Positions 25,227 through 33,022 of a stretch of 64,000 bases of DNA are shown here, one piece after another. The notes beneath the pieces are model-generated. The model did no database searches, was not told the origin of the DNA, and saw only the letters and a list, made by a program, of their open reading frames with translations. Source of the stretch: Pyxidicoccus caerfyrddinensis (lineage in GTDB: Bacteria; Myxococcota; Myxococcia; Myxococcales; Myxococcaceae); assembly GCF_010894405.1 (NCBI RefSeq), contig NZ_JAAIYA010000012.1:259444-323443 (forward strand), in the 5' to 3' direction. Numbering within the stretch: the first letter of the stretch is position 1; each line of letters begins with the position of its first letter. Made by a program: the position numbers and the translations under genes.

Positions 25227-26242
25227 GCCAGCCGCCCGCTCCAGGGAAGACCACCCGGGTCTTCGGCAACTACGAAATCCTCTCCGTGCTCGGCAAGGGC
25301 GGCATGGCGGAGGTGTACCGCGCGCGCGTGCTGGCCGGCCCTCGCGAGGGCTGGACGGTGGCGCTCAAGCGGCTGTTGCCGGCGCTGACGAGGGACCCCG
25401 CCTCGGTGTCCCTCTTCGCCCGCGAGGCGCAGCTGTCCAAGCAGCTGCACCACCCCAACATCGTCACGGTGCTGGATGCCGGCGTGCTGGAGGGCATCTA
25501 CTTCATCGTCATGGAGCTGGTGGACGGGCGCGACCTCGGCCAGATCCTCCGGCGCTGCAAGGTGCGCGGCATCCCCCTGCCGTTGGACTTCGCGGTGTAC
25601 CTGGGCAAGGCGCTGCTGGAGGCGCTCGCGTACGCGCACACCGCCACCGGGCCGACGGGCGAGCCGCTGGGCATCGTCCACTGCGACGTGTCCCCCTCCA
25701 ACCTGTTCATCTCCCGCGTGGGGGAAATCAAGCTGGGCGACTTCGGCGTGTCGCGCGTGCTGGTGGACGGCAAGCTGCAGGGCGGCGAGGTGCTGGGCAA
25801 GCCGTACTACCTGTCTCCGGAGTCGCTGCTGGGCGAGGTCAACCCCGCCGCCGACCTCTGGGCCGCCACGGTGGTGCTCTACGAGTTGCTGACGCTGGAG
25901 CGCCCCTTCGTGGGCGGCTCGCCGGACGAGGTCTTCGCCGCCATCTGGTCCCGCCAGTACCGCCCGCTGCGCGAATTGCGCCCGGAGGTGCCCGAGGCGC
26001 TGGAGGCGGTGGTGGACCGCGCCTTCTCCAAGCACCTCGAGGACCGCTTCCCGTCGGCCGAGGAGTTCGCCCAGGCGCTCACGCCCCACTACGACGAGCG
26101 CGTGGGCACGCCCCTGGCCATCGCCGCCGTGGTGCGCGGCCTCTTCGGCGCCAGCGACGACGTGCCCTCGTCGTCCCCGTCCTCGTCCTCGTCCGGCGGA
26201 GCGGCCCCCACGACGGGGACCCCTGGCTCGAGCGCGGGGTAG
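25223..26242 (+). CDS. Hanks-type Ser/Thr protein kinase, non-RD, cytoplasmic
   Basis: A 339-residue kinase starting at the GTG that overlaps the upstream stop. The kinase domain is complete: glycine loop GKGGMAEV (24-31), Lys49 (VALKRL), Glu68, catalytic loop HCDVSPSN (153-160), DFG at 173-175, SPE at 198-200 and DLWAATVVLYELL. The HRD Arg is Cys, making it a non-RD kinase that would not need activation-loop phosphorylation, and the loop Lys is Ser, a substitution common in myxobacterial kinases. The C-terminus after about residue 300 is Ser/Gly/Pro-rich and has no membrane helix. Active-site Asp155 and Asp173 are present, so it is probably active. Substrates unknown. Confidence 0.93.
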   Translation: MSQPPAPGKTTRVFGNYEILSVLGKGGMAEVYRARVLAGPREGWTVALKRLLPALTRDPASVSLFAREAQLSKQLHHPNIVTVLDAGVLEGIYFIVMELVDGRDLGQILRRCKVRGIPLPLDFAVYLGKALLEALAYAHTATGPTGEPLGIVHCDVSPSNLFISRVGEIKLGDFGVSRVLVDGKLQGGEVLGKPYYLSPESLLGEVNPAADLWAATVVLYELLTLERPFVGGSPDEVFAAIWSRQYRPLRELRPEVPEALEAVVDRAFSKHLEDRFPSAEEFAQALTPHYDERVGTPLAIAAVVRGLFGASDDVPSSSPSSSSSGGAAPTTGTPGSSAG

Positions 26243-26382
26243 GGGCCTCCCCCCTTCGCCCCCCGGCAGCGGGAGCGGCACCTCGGCTGGCTGCCTGCTC
26301 ACGGAGGAAGGCACCCGTGCGCTCCGCCGTGGAGATGACGACATTTCTCCCCGCGCGTGAAGTCGCGCAGGGGAGGAGACCG

Positions 26383-26559
26383 ATGGCCACCGAGCCCAAG
26401 CAGCCGAAGCCCGAGCAGGACGCGCCCGAGCGCAAGACGCAGGAAGAGGAGCCCCGCCGGCACTCCAAGGCGGACGAGGCGCGGGAGGATGGAATGCCCG
26501 GCTACGGCCAGCCCGATGAGGACGTGCGCGAGCAGTCCATCCCCGAGCAGAAGTGGTAG
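26383..26559 (+). CDS. Small highly charged, probably disordered protein, 58 residues
   Basis: An excellent ribosome site (GGGAGGAG, ATG at 26383) precedes MATEPKQPKPEQDAPERK. The protein is almost entirely Glu, Lys, Gln, Pro and Asp, with no hydrophobic core, and ends EQSIPEQKW. I do not recognise it; small hydrophilic proteins of this composition are often stress-related in soil bacteria. It stands alone, 140 bp after the kinase gene. The 264-bp gap to the next gene holds no further gene that I can support. Confidence 0.6.
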   Translation: MATEPKQPKPEQDAPERKTQEEEPRRHSKADEAREDGMPGYGQPDEDVREQSIPEQKW

Positions 26560-26823
26560 GGCCCCGGCCCCTCCGTGAACGAAGTCCTGCACTGGCAGCG
26601 AGGGGAGGCGGTGAGCCTGCGTCCCCGGCTCCCGGAGCACATGTCTGGCATTGAGCATTGACGCGGGCAGCCGCCTGCTTGGGGCAGGGCATGGCCTTGG
26701 AGTCGTGCCCTTCCGTTGTTAGGTCCCGTGCTTCGGGCATCTACCGGATGTCTACCCTCCACGCGCCCTCTTCCGAGCAGCGGAGTCCGCGCGTCGTACC
26801 CTGCCGCTCGATGGACAATCTTG

Positions 26824-28299
26824 ATGGACAGCAGCAGCAGCCGTTCGGGGCCGCTCTTCGAGACCGGTATCCCCAGCTTCGATAGGCTTCTGGGGGGAGG
26901 GATTCCGCGACGCCAGTCCGTCATCGTGACGGGTGACCCGGGCTGCGGGAAGACCGTCCTGTGCAGTCAGGTGGCGTTCCTCGCGGCGGCGCGGGGACTG
27001 CCGGTGGTGCTCGCCACCGTTACCTCCGAGCCCCACGACAAGCTGGTCAGCGAGCTGGCCGGCTTCTCGTTCTTCAAGCGGGAGCTGCTCGACGAGAAGC
27101 TCTTCGTGATGAGCGCCTACTCCACGCTGAAGCAGGGGGCGCGCGAGACGCGAGACCTGCTCATGCAGACGGTGCGCAAGCGGGGCGCGAAGCTGCTCTT
27201 CATCGACGGGCTGCGCGCCATTCGCGACCTCTGGCAGGACGAGGCGCGGCTGCGCGAGTTCCTCTACGAGCTGGGCATCGGCCTGTCCGCGGCGGACTGC
27301 GTGGGGCTCTTCACCACGGAGTACCCGCTGGAGAAGCTGCTGTCGCTCCCGGAGGCCACCACGGTGGACGGCATCGTCTCCCTGTCGGTCAACAAGCGGT
27401 CCGCGCGCCGCCTGCGCCGCGTGGAGGTGGTGAAGTTGCGTGGCCGCCCGCACCTCACCGGCGAGCACCTGATGTGCATCGGCGAGGACGGGGTGCGGTC
27501 CATCCCCCGGCTGGAGGCCCAGGCCCCGGACATGTCGGACGTGGCGTCGCCCGAGGGCCGCGCCAGCTTCGGACTGCCGGAGCTGGACGTGCTGATGGAG
27601 GGCGGCCTGCCGCTGCACAGCACCACCATGCTCGCGGGGAGCATGGGCATCGGCAAGACGCTGCTCGCCGCGCACTTCGCGGCGGAGGGCGCCCGCCACT
27701 CGCAGCCATCCCTCTTTGTCTCCTTCTTCGACTCGCCGGCCTCGCTCAGCAGTCGGGCGCGGCGCATCGGCCTGGAGATGGAGCATCACGTGAAGAGCGG
27801 CCTGCTCTCGTTCATGCACGTGCCGCCCATGGAGGCGGAGGCCGACCTCGTCGTGGACCGCGTCCTCACGAGCATCACTCGCATGGGCGCGAAGCGGGTG
27901 GTCATCGACGGGCTCACGTCCCTGGAAGAGGCCATCGACGACCGGGAGCGGCGGCGCACGTTCCTCGCCTCGCTGGCGTTGCGCCTGCGAGTGGCGGGCG
28001 TGACGTCCCTGTTTACCCGCGAGGTGCCGAAGGTGGCCGGCACCGAGCTGGACTTCAGCGACGCGCCCATCGCCATCCTCGGGGAGAACCTGCTGCTCAT
28101 GCGCTACGTGGAGCTGCGCGGGCGCATCCACCGAATCCTGTCCGTCCTCAAGATGCGCGACAGCAAGTACGACAACGACGTGCGTGAGTTCGAGATCGCC
28201 GACACGGGGATGAAGGTCAAATCGCCCATGCGCTCCGCGGAAGGGCTCCTGACGGGGCAGGCGAGGCCGCTGGGTACCAGCATCGGGTTCGCGGAATGA
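26824..28299 (+). CDS. KaiC-like tandem RecA-fold ATPase
   Basis: A 491-residue protein with two KaiC/RadA-type ATPase domains, as in KaiC (about 519). Walker A motifs are GDPGCGKT (37-44) and GSMGIGKT (272-279); Walker B strands are KLLFIDGLRAI and RVVIDGLTSL. The first domain starts with the typical SFDRLLGGGIPRRQSVIVTG. KaiC-type catalytic Glu is present after the first Walker A (VTSEPHD), whereas the equivalent in domain 2 is FFDSP, with Asp. The ATG at 26824 is best; a precise ribosome site is not obvious. The stop overlaps the receiver-kinase gene by 4 bp (ATGA). No kaiA or kaiB is nearby, so a signalling ATPase role, not a clock, is likely. Confidence 0.9.
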   Translation: MDSSSSRSGPLFETGIPSFDRLLGGGIPRRQSVIVTGDPGCGKTVLCSQVAFLAAARGLPVVLATVTSEPHDKLVSELAGFSFFKRELLDEKLFVMSAYSTLKQGARETRDLLMQTVRKRGAKLLFIDGLRAIRDLWQDEARLREFLYELGIGLSAADCVGLFTTEYPLEKLLSLPEATTVDGIVSLSVNKRSARRLRRVEVVKLRGRPHLTGEHLMCIGEDGVRSIPRLEAQAPDMSDVASPEGRASFGLPELDVLMEGGLPLHSTTMLAGSMGIGKTLLAAHFAAEGARHSQPSLFVSFFDSPASLSSRARRIGLEMEHHVKSGLLSFMHVPPMEAEADLVVDRVLTSITRMGAKRVVIDGLTSLEEAIDDRERRRTFLASLALRLRVAGVTSLFTREVPKVAGTELDFSDAPIAILGENLLLMRYVELRGRIHRILSVLKMRDSKYDNDVREFEIADTGMKVKSPMRSAEGLLTGQARPLGTSIGFAE

Positions 28300-29378
28300 G
28301 CGTCGTCCTCATCGCGGAAGACGAAGAGGCGCTGCTGGAGATCTTCGCCGAGGTGGTGGAGGGGCTCGGCCACCGCGCGGTGCGGGCGCACAACGGCGAG
28401 GAGGCGCTGACATTGGCGCGCACCGAGCCGCCGGACCTGGTGGTCAGCGACCACATGATGCCGCGGCGCACGGGCATGGAGCTGCTGCGCGCGCTGCGCG
28501 AGGAACCCCGCCTGTCCACCGTGCCCTTCGTGCTGCTGAGCGCGGCGCGGCCCGTTGGGCGCGAGGAGGCCGACACCTTCCTGGCCAAGCCCGTGGACCT
28601 GTCGAGCTTCGAGGAGGCCGTCACCACGGCGCTGAGCGCGCGGCCTCCTTCCGCGCACCAGCACCCGGAGCGCGCGGCCACGCGCGAGCCCCGGCCGGTG
28701 TCCAGCGCGGCGCGCGAGGAGCTGGTCAACTGGGTGGCGCACGAGCTGAAGACGCCGCTGAGCTCGGCCCGGCTCAACGCGCAGGTACTGCTGCGCAAGG
28801 TGGCCCAGCGGGGCGGGGACGCCGAGTGCCGGTCCGCGGAGGCAGTGCTCCGCCAGTTGGACCGGATGAACCAGCTCATCACCTCCATCCTCGACGCGGG
28901 GCGCCTGTCCGAGGGGAAGGTGGAGCTGCGGACCGCGTACTGCGACATCGTCCCGTTCCTCACCGAGCTCGTGGGCGAGTGGCGCGAGCTGGAACCGCAC
29001 GTGGAGTTCCTGCTGACGGGCACCCGCGAGCCGGTGATGGTCTCCTTCGACGCGGAGCGGGTGCGGCAGGTGCTCAACAACCTGCTCTCCAACGCAGTGA
29101 AGTACTGCGGCGAGCGCAAGCGGGTGGAGCTGGGTCTGGGGATGAGTCCCGGGCTGGCCGTCATCCACGTGCGCGACTGGGGTGTGGGAATCCCAGCGTC
29201 GGAGCTGCCCAACATCTTCGACCGCTTCCAGCGGGCCGACGACAACCACGAGCGGGGTCACGGCCTGGGCCTGTTCATCGCCTCGCAGCTGGCGCGGCTG
29301 CACGGCGGCTCGCTGTCGGTGCGCTCCTCGCGAGGGGAGGGCTCCACCTTCCAGCTCCGGCTGCCACTGCGTCACTGA
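28296..29378 (+). CDS. Hybrid receiver-histidine kinase (REC-HisKA-HATPase)
   Basis: A 360-residue soluble two-component protein. Receiver domain: acidic pair in LIAEDEE, phosphoacceptor D52 (VVSDHMMP), Lys98 (FLAKPVD). HisKA: H149 in WVAHELKTPL. HATPase: N-box NNLLSNAVKYCG, G1 DWGVGIP, G2 GHGLGLFIA. There is no membrane segment or PAS sensor, so input must come through its own receiver or a partner. It is translationally coupled to the KaiC-like ATPase, which is the obvious candidate partner, echoing SasA-KaiC in cyanobacteria although the domain order differs. No output regulator is adjacent. All catalytic residues seem intact. Confidence 0.94.
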   Translation: MSVVLIAEDEEALLEIFAEVVEGLGHRAVRAHNGEEALTLARTEPPDLVVSDHMMPRRTGMELLRALREEPRLSTVPFVLLSAARPVGREEADTFLAKPVDLSSFEEAVTTALSARPPSAHQHPERAATREPRPVSSAAREELVNWVAHELKTPLSSARLNAQVLLRKVAQRGGDAECRSAEAVLRQLDRMNQLITSILDAGRLSEGKVELRTAYCDIVPFLTELVGEWRELEPHVEFLLTGTREPVMVSFDAERVRQVLNNLLSNAVKYCGERKRVELGLGMSPGLAVIHVRDWGVGIPASELPNIFDRFQRADDNHERGHGLGLFIASQLARLHGGSLSVRSSRGEGSTFQLRLPLRH

Positions 29379-29384
29379 CGGCCG

Positions 29385-30530
29385 CTACCCCGCCAGCGCG
29401 CGCACCTTCGGCACGTGCTGGCGCAGCGCCTGGAGCACCCGCTCCACCTCTGCCTCGGAGGTGGAGGGGCCCAGGCTGAAGCGCAGGCTGCCGCGCGCCT
29501 GGGGCGCCGACAGGCTCATGGCCCGCAGCACGTGCGAGGGCGTCAGCGTCCCCGACGCGCAGGCCGCGCCGGTGGACACGCAGATGCCTTCCAAATCCAG
29601 CGCCATCAGCAGCGCCTCTCCCTCCACGCCGTCGAAGCGCAGGCTGCTGGTGTTGGGCACGCGCGGCGCCCCGGCGCCATTCACCTCCACGCCGGTGAGG
29701 CTCGCGAGGGCCTCGCGCTCGAAGGCGTCACGCAGCGCGCCCACGCGCGCGGAGACTTCCGGCAGCTCCGCGACGGCCAGCGCCAGCGCCAGCGCGAGGG
29801 CCTCCGCGTAGGGCACGTTCTGCGTCCCCCCTCGGCGGCCGCCCTCCTGGTGGCCCGGCGTCAGCGCCCGCACGTCCACGCCCTTGCGCACCACCAGCAC
29901 GCCCACGCCCGGCGGGCCGCCGAACTTGTGCGCGGAGAGGGAGAGCAGGTCCGCGTCCACCTCGCGCAGCGACAGCGGCACCTTGCCCGCCGCCTGCACC
30001 GCGTCCGTGTGGAAGAGCACGCCGCGCTGACGGCACGCGCGCGCCACTTCCGCCGCGGGCTGCACCACGCCCGTCTCGTTGTTGGCCCACATCAGCGAGC
30101 ACAGCGCCGTGTCCGGCGTGAGCGCGGCCAGCACGTCGTCGGCGCGCACGCGTCCATCTGGCCCCGGCGCCAGCCGCACCACGCTGGCACCCTCGCGCTC
30201 CAGCTGCGCCACCGCGCCGAGCAGGGCGGGGTGCTCCACCGCGGACGTCACCACGCGGCGGCGCTCGGGTACGGGCCTGGCGTGGAAGGCGCCGACGAGG
30301 GCCAGCGCGTCCGCCTCGCTGCCGGAGCCCGTGAAGGTCACTTCCTTCGGCTCGCAGCCCAGCACGCGGGCCACCTTCGCGCGGGCGGCGTCCAGCCTGG
30401 CGCGCGCATCGCGGCCGCCCTGGTGCACGCTGGAGGCGTTGCCGAAGCCGCCCTGGGAGAAGGCGCGGGCGAGGAGCGCCGCCACCTCCGGGCGCACCGG
30501 AGCGGCGGCGTTGTAGTCCCAGTAGATCAC
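29385..30530 (-). CDS. Cysteine desulfurase (NifS/IscS family)
   Basis: PLP enzyme removing sulfur from Cys for Fe-S clusters or thionucleosides; 381 residues. The GTG start gives the conserved VIYWDYNAAAPV. PLP Lys is K202 in LSAHKFGGPPG; the sulfur-carrying Cys is C324 in STGAACASGTLTPSHVL, a group I pattern with the longer loop. HTDAVQAAGK and the GGTQNV motif are present. The start overlaps the stop of the DHH phosphoesterase gene by four bases, so the two are coupled. No iscU, iscA or mnmA is adjacent, so it may be a stand-alone or tRNA-thiolation enzyme. Confidence 0.93.
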   Translation of the reverse strand: MIYWDYNAAAPVRPEVAALLARAFSQGGFGNASSVHQGGRDARARLDAARAKVARVLGCEPKEVTFTGSGSEADALALVGAFHARPVPERRRVVTSAVEHPALLGAVAQLEREGASVVRLAPGPDGRVRADDVLAALTPDTALCSLMWANNETGVVQPAAEVARACRQRGVLFHTDAVQAAGKVPLSLREVDADLLSLSAHKFGGPPGVGVLVVRKGVDVRALTPGHQEGGRRGGTQNVPYAEALALALALAVAELPEVSARVGALRDAFEREALASLTGVEVNGAGAPRVPNTSSLRFDGVEGEALLMALDLEGICVSTGAACASGTLTPSHVLRAMSLSAPQARGSLRFSLGPSTSEAEVERVLQALRQHVPKVRALAG

Positions 30531-31672
30531 GTGTCCTGCGCGCACAGCAGCGACACGGGCCGCTCGCTCGCGACGCCGAAGGCTTCCTTGAACCGATTCA
30601 CCAGCTCGCGCTTGAGCGCCTTGCGCTGCGCCGCCTTGCCGGACAGCGGCAGCCGCGCGCCCGCCATGCTGCCGTGGCCTCCGGAGGAGCCGCCGTAGTC
30701 CTCGAAGATTTCGCGGATGAGGCGGCCCGCGTTCATCCGCCGGTCCTTCACCCGCAGGCTCATGTAGAGCTGGTTGCGGTAGGTGCCGAAGGCGAGCGAC
30801 CACTTCGTGCCCTCGAGGAACATCAGCCGCTCGGCGACTTCGGCCACCATGTCCGGGGAGTAGACCTCCTCCAAATCCGTGATGATGGCGGTGCCGTACA
30901 CCTTCGCCCGCTCGAAGGCCGTGTGGTACAGCTGGAAGTACCGCGCCGGCAGCTCCGGGTGCTCGATCTGCGCGAGCATCGACTTGTCCATGCGCGGGAA
31001 CAGCCACAGGTAGCTGTCCACGTCCGTCTGTGTCGTCTCGCGGCCCAGGTCTCGCGTGTCCGCCTTGAGGCCGTAGAAGAGGGCGGTGGCCACCTCCTCG
31101 GAGGGCTCCAGCCGCGCCGCGCGCAGGTACTCCACCAGCATGGTGGACGTGGCGCCGAAGTCACCGCCCACGTCGGCGAAGGGCGACTGCAGGCTCTCCT
31201 CGCGCAGCGGGTGGTGGTCCACGACGATGTGCGCTTCCAGCTTCGCCGGCAGCGAGTGGTTGCCCACCTTGGGCTGCGTGTCCACGAGGCCGAAGAGGTC
31301 GTAGTCGTCGAAGTCGATCTGCGAGACGTGGGAAATCGGCAGGCGCAGCACCTTCACGAAGGCGATGTTCTCCGCTCGGCCGATGATGCCGCCGTAGCCG
31401 ACGTGGGCCTCCACGTTCGCCCTGCGCTCCAGCAGCTGGGCGAGCGCCACCGCTGCCGCCATGGAGTCCGGATCCGGGTTGTCGTGCGTGAGGATGAGGG
31501 CCTTCTTGTGGCCCTTCGCCACACGCAGCAGCCGCTCCAGCTTGTCACGCGCGGGCAACGTGGCGAGCCGTGTTGGCGGGGGCTCCGACAGCTCGCCTCC
31601 CGGAGGTCCACCGGGGGCGGGCCCCGGGGTTCCGTTGCTGCGGCGGCTGTTGAAGGAGTGGGTCACAGGCAT
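30527..31672 (-). CDS. DHH-family phosphoesterase (NrnA/RecJ-like)
   Basis: A 381-residue metal-dependent phosphoesterase. Motifs: THDNPDPDS (62-70), GLVDTQP (D131), the DHH signature VDHHPLR (152-154), DTRDLG, and a DHHA1 domain with GGHGSMAGARLP near 337-348. The organisation fits NrnA-like proteins that degrade nanoRNA, pAp or cyclic dinucleotide products. The first 40 residues are a Pro/Gly-rich, probably disordered extension. It may be the second gene of a small unit with the doubtful small gene upstream and is coupled to cysteine desulfurase downstream. A pAp role would fit sulfur metabolism, but this is inference. Confidence 0.9.
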   Translation of the reverse strand: MPVTHSFNSRRSNGTPGPAPGGPPGGELSEPPPTRLATLPARDKLERLLRVAKGHKKALILTHDNPDPDSMAAAVALAQLLERRANVEAHVGYGGIIGRAENIAFVKVLRLPISHVSQIDFDDYDLFGLVDTQPKVGNHSLPAKLEAHIVVDHHPLREESLQSPFADVGGDFGATSTMLVEYLRAARLEPSEEVATALFYGLKADTRDLGRETTQTDVDSYLWLFPRMDKSMLAQIEHPELPARYFQLYHTAFERAKVYGTAIITDLEEVYSPDMVAEVAERLMFLEGTKWSLAFGTYRNQLYMSLRVKDRRMNAGRLIREIFEDYGGSSGGHGSMAGARLPLSGKAAQRKALKRELVNRFKEAFGVASERPVSLLCAQDT

Positions 31673-31684
31673 GGGTGCTCTTCT

Positions 31685-32044
31685 TTACTTCCTCCGGCCG
31701 AGGGATTCGAGAAGCCGGATGTTCTCCCCATAACGTTCTGGAAACGGTGTCTCCAGCACACCAATGGTGTCGACGACGCGCCCGTCCTTCACGAGGCAGC
31801 GGAAGGCCGTGAGCCCGATCGCTCCCCAGCCGGGCTCCTCGCGGCGATCCACGCGACATCCCAGGGGTTTTTGGCCGTCGTTCCGGTGGAAACGGCGCAC
31901 CCGGGGCAGGCCACCTGGCGGTCGCGCTCGTCCATGACGGCCTCGTACTTGCGTACGGTGGACAACGTCGTCCGGCGCACAGGGTGGCAGGTGTCCATGC
32001 ACACCCCGAGCCGCTGCTCCCGGCGCACCTGCGCACGGGAGCAC
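31685..32044 (-). pseudogene. Possible frameshifted small gene between fic-like and DHH genes
   Basis: The 391-bp gap between two genes on the minus strand contains two protein-like pieces in different frames. The 5' piece includes VRRTTLSTVRKYEAVMDERD followed by QVACPGC; the 3' piece reads RFHRNDGQKPLGCRVDRREE, then a plausible conserved end DTIGVLETPFPERYGENIRL. Joining them near 31885 by a one-base shift would give one protein of about 105 residues with a CPGC zinc-type motif. Neither piece alone has a good start-to-stop structure. It may be a decayed gene, a sequencing error, or only a 71-residue protein from a GTG near 31897. No family is recognised. Confidence 0.3.
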
Positions 32045-32063
32045 GGCGACCGGACGTCAGGCG

Positions 32064-32906
32064 CTAGCTGTTGATGGCCTTGTACTTGCGGGCAAGGTCC
32101 TTGAAGAACTTCACCCCGTTGTCGAGCGAGTTCTCCATGGCATCCATCAGCACCGTGCGGAACGCGGCGACGGGTCCCCGGAAGGACTCGTAGTACCGCT
32201 GCCGGTCGATGCTGTGGATGATGGCCGGCATGTAGCCGTTGCGCACGAGGATGAGGTTGCTGCACATCCGCCCCACCTTCCCGCTGTGCTCGGTGAAGGG
32301 GAAGATCTGCAGGAACCGGTGCTGCACGGTGGCCGCCTGCTTGATGGGGTGGAACTCGCGGAACTCCGCGCTCGCCGTGTAGTCCACCAGCTTCTCCAGC
32401 TCGCCCTGAATCTTGGCGGGCTGGGAGATGTCGTGGAAGTACGTGCGATGCAGCGGCATGTCCTTGCGCAGCCCGGAGCGATCCCGCTCCTTGGCCAGCT
32501 CCTTCTCCGTGCGCTCGCGACGCTCCATGCGGGCGCGCTCGGTCTGAGCCTCGGGCGTGTTGCCGAGGAACAGGTCGTGCATCCGCTTGATGGTGGTGAG
32601 CGTGATCTGCGCCTGCTTCTTGGCGCCCGCCGCCTCCTCACGGATGTAGTCGCACACGGCCTTGTGGTTCCGGATCTCGAGGACCACCGGAATCATGGAG
32701 GCTTCCGCGTTGGTGCGGCCGGGGAAGAGCGCGGCCATCAATTCCTGATGGGTGTAGACGACGCCCTCCAGAGCCGCGTCGTGGTAGATCCACGACATCT
32801 CGAGCCTGTCGAGGAACTCGCGCGCCGGCTGCTTTTCCTTGTAGATATCGAGGTACTCGCGCAGCGCCTCGTTCTTCTCGTCGATGTCCTGGTAGCGTTC
32901 CTTCAC
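32064..32906 (-). CDS. Fic-fold protein with degenerate catalytic motif
   Basis: A 280-residue protein with the all-helical Fic architecture. An inhibitory-helix-like segment HDAALEGVVYTHQE (42-55) matches the [ST]xxxE[GN] motif of class II Fic proteins, with Ala-Leu-Glu-Gly. At the active site HPFx[DE]GNGRxxR it reads FPFTEHSGKVGR (202-213): catalytic His is Phe202, the GN pair is His207-Ser208 and the first Arg is Lys210, while P, F, E, G and the final Arg remain. AMPylation as in standard Fic enzymes is therefore unlikely. A charged coiled insert (about 120-150) is unusual. It has no antitoxin partner; its upstream neighbour is an AAA ATPase gene. Function unknown. Confidence 0.8.
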   Translation of the reverse strand: MKERYQDIDEKNEALREYLDIYKEKQPAREFLDRLEMSWIYHDAALEGVVYTHQELMAALFPGRTNAEASMIPVVLEIRNHKAVCDYIREEAAGAKKQAQITLTTIKRMHDLFLGNTPEAQTERARMERRERTEKELAKERDRSGLRKDMPLHRTYFHDISQPAKIQGELEKLVDYTASAEFREFHPIKQAATVQHRFLQIFPFTEHSGKVGRMCSNLILVRNGYMPAIIHSIDRQRYYESFRGPVAAFRTVLMDAMENSLDNGVKFFKDLARKYKAINS

Positions 32907-33022
32907 GGACTACGGCTCCTTCTCGCTGCGGTTCCGCCGCGGGCGGTATCCGAAGCATGCGGCCGAGCAGTACAACGGCAGGCGGATTCTAGAAATTCCG
33001 CGCAGTTGTAACAACGAAATCA

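Noticed and set aside
26824..29378. A kai circadian clock operon
   Set aside because: No kaiA or kaiB is present and the kinase lacks the SasA thioredoxin-like domain, so only KaiC-like homology can be claimed.
32064..32906. Fic/Phd-type toxin-antitoxin pair
   Set aside because: The active site is degenerate, the inhibitory motif is within the same protein and no small antitoxin gene precedes it.
33005..33015. Palindrome GTTGT-A-ACAAC beyond the AAA ATPase stop
   Set aside because: Only 5-bp arms, easily expected by chance in 64 kb; too weak for a separate call.
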